Shown here: positions 8,318 through 13,102 of the stretch, piece after piece
Layout of the letters: every line of letters starts with the position of its first letter
How positions within the stretch are numbered: position 1 is the first letter of the stretch
DNA from: DASSHC01 sp035693105
GTDB lineage: Bacteria; Chloroflexota; Chloroflexia; Thermomicrobiales; Thermomicrobiaceae
DNA length: 13,102 nucleotides
NCBI GenBank assembly: GCA_035693105.1
Contig: DASSHC010000198.1
Coordinates: 1-13,102, forward strand
Direction of reading: 5' to 3'
Notes under the pieces: generated by a model
What the model saw: the letters and a program-made list of their open reading frames with translations, nothing else
The model's database searches: none
Told to the model about the DNA's origin: nothing
Made by a program: the position numbers and the translations under genes

Positions 8318-11300
8318 TTACACCGTGCCGCTCCCACCGAGACTCGTGTAGGTGAGCTGGGCCTCGTTGAGAAGCATCTGCGCGGTATCCGCCGTGATGG
8401 TCTTGCCGCTCTGCGCCCGGATCAGGCTGGCGAAGCTGTGCAGGTCGGCGAGCGCCTTCGCCGTGTTTCCAGCGGCGATGTCAGCCTGCACGGCGTTGAA
8501 CTGCTTCGTCAGCGCGGTGCCAACACCTGCAGAGGTGACCCCGCCCGAGGTGAGGGCCGCCTGAACCTGCTGGCTCGCCGTCTGGTAGATGGCGGTATCG
8601 CGCTGGTTGGCGCCGACCACTCCGCTGAAGCCGGCGTCGTGGGTGAAATAGACGACGCCGGAGGCGGAGTCGATCACTGTTTGCGGGTAGCTGTAGCTGT
8701 GGCTGCTGCCGTAGGCGACCCGCACGTTGGCATCGGGCAGGTTGACCGTCTGGCCGTCAAGCGTCGCCTGATGCGGCACGCTGCTCGGCAGGCCGGTCTC
8801 AGCGAGGGTGATGAGCGGGTCGATTGTCAGCGTGCCAGTCTTATCGGTGATGGCGTAGTTCGACGAGGTCTGCCCGGAGCAGGTCACGGTGTACTTGCCG
8901 GGCGGCAGGCTGGCGCTCAGCGTCACCGCCGTACCGCCGCTGTCGCTGAGGGCGCAACTGAGGCTGCCGCCCAGGGCGCCGGGCCTCTCACCATTGACGA
9001 AGCCGTCGTAGCTCACCGCCGTGAGATCGGGCAGCGTTTGGCTGCCGTAGGCCATCGTTGGGCTGGGCGCCGTGACGGTCAGCGGAGCCGGGTTGACGGT
9101 CAGTGTCCACGACACGCTGCCCGGCGTGGAGTAGAGCACCGGGTCGTCGGGCTGGAACCCGACCTGCACGGAGTAGCTGCCGGCCGGGAGCACGGTGCTC
9201 CCCGTCAGCGGCTGGTCGCCCGCGCTGTAGCTGAAGGCGCCCGGCACCGCTGGCGTCGACCCTTGCAGCGTCGCCGTCGCGTTGAAGAACGTGGTGTCGC
9301 CCAGCGGCGTGCCGTAGGTGATCGCCGCCGGGTCTGGCCAGTTCAGGGCAGTCGTGCCCTGGCTGACCTCGTCCAGAGTTAGCTTGTTCGTGCCACCCGC
9401 CCCGTCGGTCGCCGTCACCGTTGCCGTGTAGTGACCGAGAGCGGCGTAGGCGTGCGTCGCCGCGAACTGGAGATCAATGGCCGAGGCGACGTTGAAGCTG
9501 AGATCGGACAGGTCAGTGAAAAAGTCTCCGAGGCCCGTGCCCAGGGTAGCGGTGCCATGGCTGTGGGCGGTACCATCGCCCCAGTCGATGTCCACCGTTT
9601 CGGTGTCGCTGGTGCCGGCGTGGTTGACGAAGCCGGTCAGCGTCGTCAGGCTGCCCGCTGGCACGACCCAGACGTTGCAGGGCGAGATGTGGACGCAGTT
9701 CGGGTCGACACTCGGCGCCAGTGAGTCGACGCCCGGCACGGGCGCAGAATCGCCAACATTGACGGTGACGATCTGCGTGGCAGAGACGTTATGGGAGTCG
9801 GTCACCGTCACCCGCGCCAGGGCGGTCCCAGGCACCGGGAAGGTGTGCTGCACCTGAGCTCCGGAGAATGGCCCGACCGCGAAGCACGGTGCCCGGTTGC
9901 CGTTGCTGTCGATGCAGATGAACGGTACGAACCCGTCGATCGGCGGAAGGGGAAGTGGGACATTGAAGTCCCACGTATAGGTGAGCGGCAGGCCGGCCGG
10001 CGAGGTGGCGATGGCTGTGAACGTCACCGCGCTTCCCTCGGTCGGGTTGGTGTTGCTGGCGGTGGCCGACTCGATCAGCGGCGCCGTGGGAGCTGTCGAC
10101 GGTCCCGTCACCCCGACGGTGTACTTCGTGCCGTCGGGGCCGATAAGGTGGATGGTGGGGCCGGCGGTGCAGGTCTGGTCGGCGACGCAGGTCGTCGCGT
10201 TCATCGGCGGCCCGTTGGGGTCGAGGGCCTTGACCGTCTGGAAGCGGTAGCTCCCCGACGGGTCATGGAAGAGCCAGCCGGTCTGCTCGTTCCCGTCCCA
10301 GTCGGTGTAGCTGATGCGCAGCGACTCCACCGTCGTCGCGGGGAGGCCGTCGCCACTGACCCGGTCGATGAACCAGGTCTCGTGCAGCTTGGCCGTGGTG
10401 GTCGTCCCCGAGGCCGTGTCCTTCCAGGTGAGGGAGGGCGAGTAGGTCGGCGCCGAGGCGCCCTGGGCCTGGATGGTGAAGACCGGGTCGCTGGCTGTCC
10501 CGGCATCGAAGACCGCCGGGGCGTTGAGGCACGGCCCCAACTGCGCGCTGATGGTGCTCTGGATGAAGTTGTCGCAGCTGGCGTAGCGCGGCGCCGGCAG
10601 GGCCGCGCCGATGAAGAGGGCGTAGAGGCTGCTTATCCCGCTGGGGTTGTCGATCAGCGTGGAGACGTCGGGCGGGTTCTCGATGGCGGTGCGAATCCCT
10701 TTAGCAAGCTGGTCGGGCAACTGCAGCGCCTGGACCAGGTTGATGATGGCGATGACGGCGATGGCCACGGAGGCGATCACCACCGCGACGAGGCCAGCCA
10801 CGCTCGCGGCGGCAACCTCCCCACCGGCCTCCGCCGACTCGGCGGCGACCTCGGCGTCCGCCTCGGCCTCGGCCTCGGCTGAGCTCTCGCCAGCGGCTTC
10901 GTTCTGCGCGGCGAGTCGGCCGGCCGCTGCCGGGTCGTACGCCTGTCGCCCAGCAAACGGCAAGAAGGTTGTCTGGAAGCTGGTGCCGGCGAGCGCGTTC
11001 GCGATGGTGAGGCTGTTGCTGATGCCGTAGCCGGCGGCCGCGGCGCCGATGAGGCTACCAGTGAGCCCCACGGCCTTGGCCACGGCATCCGCCAGCACCG
11101 GGAAGTTGGGGTTGTTGATCGACGGATTGGCTACTGCCGCGCCCCAGCGGACGAACTGATCGTAGGTCGGCGGCTGCGGCTGGAAGATATCGGGCGGTCC
11201 GCCGTTGCAGTCCGGCCCCTGCCAGAAGGTGTACTCGCTCTGGTACGGCGCCGGCGAGCGGTAGCCACAGGGGTCGAACCCCGGGCTGGTGTTGCCGCCG

Positions 11301-11884
11301 AGGTGGCCGCCGTTGATGAAGAAGTTCTGGAGGTCGCCCTCCCCGGCGAAGGGGTTGAGCAGGTTCTGGTACGTGGTTGGGTTGAGCCCGGCCCACTTGA
11401 CGAATTCCATGCCGGCGGCCTCGGCGGACAGCACGGTCTCGCGCTGCTGGACGGCGGTCATCCAGTCCACGACGTTCTGCTGGTCGCTCGTGCGGGACGC
11501 CGCCGGCGTCTGGATCGCTACGACGACCAGCCCCCACAGCTCGGCCAGCGCGTCGGCGCGGGCCCAACTCTGCACGGCGCTGGCGTCCCCAGCGGCCAGA
11601 CCGTGATCCGCCAGGGTGTTCGCGATGGCTTGGTGCTCCAGCGCGCGGATCGACTGGAGCTGAGCGGATGTCGCGGCGTAGAGATCGTTGTCGCCGAGCG
11701 GGCTGAGGAGCAGGTTCGTGTTGAGCAGCTCGGGCGGATCGGTGCCGGCGGCGGCGACGGGGGCGGGGGTGCGGCCGATGAGCATGCTGAGCATCGTCAC
11801 GATCAGGACGGCGGTGATCGCCGCGCGCCCGCGCGGGCGCACCAGCCGTGCGGGCAGTTCGGTCGGCTTGGGACGGGTGACCAT
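8318..11884 (-). CDS. Secreted PKD / MBG-domain protein with FIMAH-like C-terminus
   Basis: A 1188-residue exported protein. Residues 1-46 form a signal peptide (RPRGR, hydrophobic AAITAVLIVTMLSMLI, then APVAAAG). Residues 47-600 match no family I recognise. They hold a hydrophobic segment at 271-288, an Ala/Glu-rich stretch at about 327-357 and a strong membrane-type helix at 362-387. Next come two PKD-like beta-domains (about 600-709, TYTWDF; about 746-840, DIDWGDGT), then MBG/YDG-like beta-domains (843-931 and 933-1021, ITYG, MAYG, YDGFVNGE). A linker leads to a helical FIMAH-like domain (about 1105-1185). The 12 cysteines lie in six close pairs. No LPXTG anchor is seen. The ATG at 11884 has AGGAGG 8 bases upstream; the open frame to 12214 is not protein-like. 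Likely adhesin or matrix protein; the exact role is unknown. Confidence 0.85.
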   Translation of the reverse strand: MVTRPKPTELPARLVRPRGRAAITAVLIVTMLSMLIGRTPAPVAAAGTDPPELLNTNLLLSPLGDNDLYAATSAQLQSIRALEHQAIANTLADHGLAAGDASAVQSWARADALAELWGLVVVAIQTPAASRTSDQQNVVDWMTAVQQRETVLSAEAAGMEFVKWAGLNPTTYQNLLNPFAGEGDLQNFFINGGHLGGNTSPGFDPCGYRSPAPYQSEYTFWQGPDCNGGPPDIFQPQPPTYDQFVRWGAAVANPSINNPNFPVLADAVAKAVGLTGSLIGAAAAGYGISNSLTIANALAGTSFQTTFLPFAGRQAYDPAAAGRLAAQNEAAGESSAEAEAEADAEVAAESAEAGGEVAAASVAGLVAVVIASVAIAVIAIINLVQALQLPDQLAKGIRTAIENPPDVSTLIDNPSGISSLYALFIGAALPAPRYASCDNFIQSTISAQLGPCLNAPAVFDAGTASDPVFTIQAQGASAPTYSPSLTWKDTASGTTTTAKLHETWFIDRVSGDGLPATTVESLRISYTDWDGNEQTGWLFHDPSGSYRFQTVKALDPNGPPMNATTCVADQTCTAGPTIHLIGPDGTKYTVGVTGPSTAPTAPLIESATASNTNPTEGSAVTFTAIATSPAGLPLTYTWDFNVPLPLPPIDGFVPFICIDSNGNRAPCFAVGPFSGAQVQHTFPVPGTALARVTVTDSHNVSATQIVTVNVGDSAPVPGVDSLAPSVDPNCVHISPCNVWVVPAGSLTTLTGFVNHAGTSDTETVDIDWGDGTAHSHGTATLGTGLGDFFTDLSDLSFNVASAIDLQFAATHAYAALGHYTATVTATDGAGGTNKLTLDEVSQGTTALNWPDPAAITYGTPLGDTTFFNATATLQGSTPAVPGAFSYSAGDQPLTGSTVLPAGSYSVQVGFQPDDPVLYSTPGSVSWTLTVNPAPLTVTAPSPTMAYGSQTLPDLTAVSYDGFVNGERPGALGGSLSCALSDSGGTAVTLSASLPPGKYTVTCSGQTSSNYAITDKTGTLTIDPLITLAETGLPSSVPHQATLDGQTVNLPDANVRVAYGSSHSYSYPQTVIDSASGVVYFTHDAGFSGVVGANQRDTAIYQTASQQVQAALTSGGVTSAGVGTALTKQFNAVQADIAAGNTAKALADLHSFASLIRAQSGKTITADTAQMLLNEAQLTYTSLGGSGTV
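8330..8572 (-). other. FIMAH-like helical domain at the C-terminus of the secreted protein
   Basis: Residues about 1105-1185. The pattern ALTKQFNAVQADIAAGN-(x)-ALADLHSFASLIRAQSGKTIT-(x)-AQMLLNEAQ has the layout I know from FIMAH domains, which cap many secreted multidomain proteins. The match is from memory. It marks the natural end of the protein, so the gene is not truncated. Confidence 0.55.
10724..10801 (-). other. Internal membrane-type helix of the secreted protein
   Basis: Residues 362-387 are uncharged and rich in Val, Ile and Ala (VAGLVAVVIASVAIAVIAII), long enough to span a membrane. They follow an acidic Ala/Glu-rich stretch. With a cleaved signal peptide, a single span here would put the PKD and MBG domains in the cytoplasm, which is unlikely. 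Confidence 0.6.
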
Positions 11885-11892
11885 CGTATTTC

Positions 11893-11898
11893 CCTCCT
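11893..11898 (-). promoter_or_regulatory. Ribosome binding site that fixes the secreted-protein start
   Basis: AGGAGG on the minus strand, 8 bases before the ATG at 11884. The site and the signal peptide starting right after agree on this start. Confidence 0.75.
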
Positions 11899-11903
11899 CG
11901 CGC

Positions 11904-11920
11904 CCGGGTGGAACACCCGG
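11904..11920 (-). other. Hairpin just upstream of the secreted-protein ribosome site
   Basis: CCGGGTG and CACCCGG form a perfect 7-bp stem with a 3-base loop, ending 5 bases before the Shine-Dalgarno sequence on the minus strand. It may affect translation or end transcription from the upstream gene. The rest of the 164-base gap is GC-rich, and I see no promoter or known riboswitch in it. Confidence 0.35.
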
Positions 11921-12048
11921 CGCGTCACTCGGCGACGAATCGTGGCAACGGCGCGTGGGCGCGCCCGGCGCCCGGGGTGTTTCCTGCTGGCCGGTGGAGC
12001 GCGGCAACCCGCCCGTTTCCCCTCCGGCTGCCTGTCCATCGTCGTGTC

Positions 12049-12339
12049 CTACAGTCCCCGTTGGGCGATGATCTCGCCGGAGGCGAGCAGCGGCGTCTCC
12101 AGCGACCGGCTGCCGAGACGGTCGCTCACCCAGCGCGCGGCCAGCCGATCGGCGAGCGCCAAGCTCTCGTGATCGTCGAAGATCGCGATCGTGCCGCAGG
12201 CGCCCGCACCGCAATCCAGTGCGAGATAGGTGATAAAACCGGGAAGCTTGCTCAAAGCTACCGCCAGCTCGCGAATGGCGTGCGTCATGTCCTCGGGGGA
12301 GGCGCTCAACTCCCCATACCGGTGGATCGAGGTGTACAT
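12049..12339 (-). CDS. Antibiotic biosynthesis monooxygenase-like / dimeric alpha-beta barrel protein
   Basis: A 96-residue small protein. The pattern MYTSIHRYGEL, then a helix, LPGFITYLALDCGAG-ACGTIAIFDDHESLALADRLAARWV and a final strand fits the ferredoxin-like dimeric barrel fold of ABM-type proteins (beta-alpha-beta-beta-alpha-beta). Homologues of this length are common and mostly uncharacterised; the monooxygenase name should not be taken as an activity. Two cysteines are present in DCGAGACG. The ATG at 12339 has GAGGAG (12345-12350) 5 bases upstream, so the start is secure. It lies between the LuxR-type gene (167-base gap) and the secreted-protein gene (164-base gap) on the same strand. 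The gaps suggest separate promoters rather than a tight operon. Confidence 0.75.
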   Translation of the reverse strand: MYTSIHRYGELSASPEDMTHAIRELAVALSKLPGFITYLALDCGAGACGTIAIFDDHESLALADRLAARWVSDRLGSRSLETPLLASGEIIAQRGL

Positions 12340-12416
12340 CCCGTCTCCTCGTGCCTCGTATTGCTGGATCTGGCGTCGATGGTAGCGGTGAGCCGCGTAG
12401 GCGGCATCCAGAGCGT

Positions 12417-12481
12417 CTGTAGGGGCACCCTGTATTTTTGAGGACGTCTCGAAGCAGGCTCGCCTACAGAGATGCTGTAGG
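12417..12481. other. Three-part CTGTAGG / CCTACAG inverted repeats
   Basis: CCTACAG (12463-12469) can pair with CTGTAGG at 12475-12481 (5-base loop) or with CTGTAGG at 12417-12423. The two hairpins exclude each other. The set lies between the LuxR-type stop and the small barrel gene. It may be a terminator for the regulator gene, a leader structure, or a remnant of a dispersed repeat. Confidence 0.4.
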
Positions 12482-12506
12482 TGGGAGTCGTGGGGGAGCT
12501 GGAGGC

Positions 12507-13102
12507 TTAGCGGGAGGGATCGAGCAGCTTGCGCTCGGCCAGCGCCGCGGCGACTTGCCAGCGGGAGCGCAGATCGAGCTTCTTGAGCAACTGGTGGACG
12601 TGAACGCCCACGGTCGCGACCGAGATACTCAGCTCGTCGGCGATCTGGCGATCGGAGAGGCCACGCGCCACCAGTCGCGCGACTTCCAACTGCCGTCGTG
12701 TAAGCGCGTCGGGGTCAGGCGCCGCGGCGTCGTCCGCGGGAGTGGACAGGACGCTCCGCGCCATGGCGATTACCTGCTCCAGTGTCAGATCGCGCCCTTG
12801 CGCCAGGGTGCGGTCAAATTCGGCAGCGCCGAGCACGACGCCCGTTCGCGCCGCGATCTCGTCGAACTCCCGCTGGGTCCTCGGCGCCAGCGGCGTGCCC
12901 GCGCGGTCGCTGAATCCCAGGAGTGCGCCGAGCACCCGCGCCGCCAGCTCCGGCTGGCTCCACGCCGCCAGCGCCGTCGCCAGACTGAGCAGCCCAAAGA
13001 CGCTGAAGGTCAGATCGCCCACCGTCTGGTGCCCAGCCAGCCCGGCCAGCAGGGCGTTGGTCGCACGATCCATCTCGCCCAGCTTCACCAGCGACGCCCC
13101 CA
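12507..13102 (-). CDS. LuxR-type transcriptional regulator, C-terminal part (start outside window)
   Basis: This is a DNA-binding regulator. The frame is open to the window edge at 13102, so the GTG at 13088 is probably internal. Counting from it, residues 1-115 resemble the end of the helical repeat region of large ATPase-type LuxR regulators (PELAARVLGALLGFSDRAGTPLAP... FDRTLAQGRDLTLEQVIAMA). A short Asp/Ala linker follows, then the GerE-type helix-turn-helix at about 128-188 (LTRRQLEVARLVARGLSDRQIADELSISVATVGVHVHQLLKKL). No receiver domain is visible in this part, and the ATPase, if present, is upstream of the window. The stop is TAA at 12507-12509. It could regulate the two genes downstream on the same strand, but position is the only evidence. 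Confidence 0.88.
   Translation of the reverse strand, partial: GASLVKLGEMDRATNALLAGLAGHQTVGDLTFSVFGLLSLATALAAWSQPELAARVLGALLGFSDRAGTPLAPRTQREFDEIAARTGVVLGAAEFDRTLAQGRDLTLEQVIAMARSVLSTPADDAAAPDPDALTRRQLEVARLVARGLSDRQIADELSISVATVGVHVHQLLKKLDLRSRWQVAAALAERKLLDPSR

Noticed and set aside
10857..10880. Tandem-looking repeat (cctcgg units)
   Set aside because: It is the codon-level trace of the Glu-Ala stretch in the secreted protein, short and within the coding frame, and not an independent repeat array.
9791..10882. 363-residue plus-strand frame within the secreted-protein gene
   Set aside because: The translation is Arg/Gly/Val-rich and has no domain. The minus-strand frame has clear PKD domains and a signal peptide.
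11885..12048. Possible riboswitch in the leader of the secreted-protein gene
   Set aside because: I compared it with c-di-GMP, c-di-AMP and cobalamin motif patterns from memory and found none of the conserved cores, only GC-rich hairpins.
11885..12214. 110-residue N-terminal extension of the secreted protein
   Set aside because: It overlaps the small barrel gene, is Arg-rich, and would bury the signal peptide. A strong ribosome site sits before ATG 11884.

Overview
This is a 13.1 kb, very GC-rich window with strong Shine-Dalgarno sequences and some GTG starts. The gene types point to a free-living, probably Chloroflexota bacterium (Thermomicrobia-like is my best guess). The clues are a LuxR regulator with the C-terminal layout of large ATPase-type regulators, a small dimeric barrel protein, a PKD/MBG secreted protein, and dispersed stem-loop repeats carrying the ATCCT...AGGAT core. 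The taxonomic call is inference; no rRNA or marker gene is present.

Layout from left to right. Positions 1-3617 (+) hold the 3' part of an alpha-2-macroglobulin gene with a full complement-type thioester motif. Positions 3720-3980 (+) hold a small three-helix GlsB/YeaQ-type membrane protein, followed by a GC-rich hairpin. Positions 4250-6445 (+) hold recQ, preceded by a perfect Gram-positive-type LexA (SOS) box and an extended -10. The 6446-6716 gap carries an inverted pair of a dispersed repeat, whose third copy lies upstream of recQ at 4086. Positions 6717-7460 (-) hold a ZIP-family metal transporter, divergent from a beta-carbonic anhydrase at 7603-8208 (+). The anhydrase ends at a perfect 14-bp hairpin. 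On the minus strand, from right to left, come the C-terminus of a LuxR-type regulator (12507-13102), a 96-aa antibiotic-biosynthesis-monooxygenase-like protein (12049-12339), and a 1188-aa secreted protein with PKD, MBG/YDG-like and FIMAH-like domains (8318-11884).

How the genes may work together. The two large exported proteins (A2M and the PKD/MBG protein) suggest investment in the cell exterior: protease trapping or covalent tagging on one side, adhesion or matrix structure on the other. RecQ is predicted to be DNA-damage inducible. The ZIP transporter and the zinc-dependent carbonic anhydrase share one short divergent promoter region and may be linked through zinc supply. I see no mobile element, CRISPR array, tRNA or rRNA. 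The most notable item is the unusually animal-like A2M/complement architecture with a single cysteine in all visible sequence.
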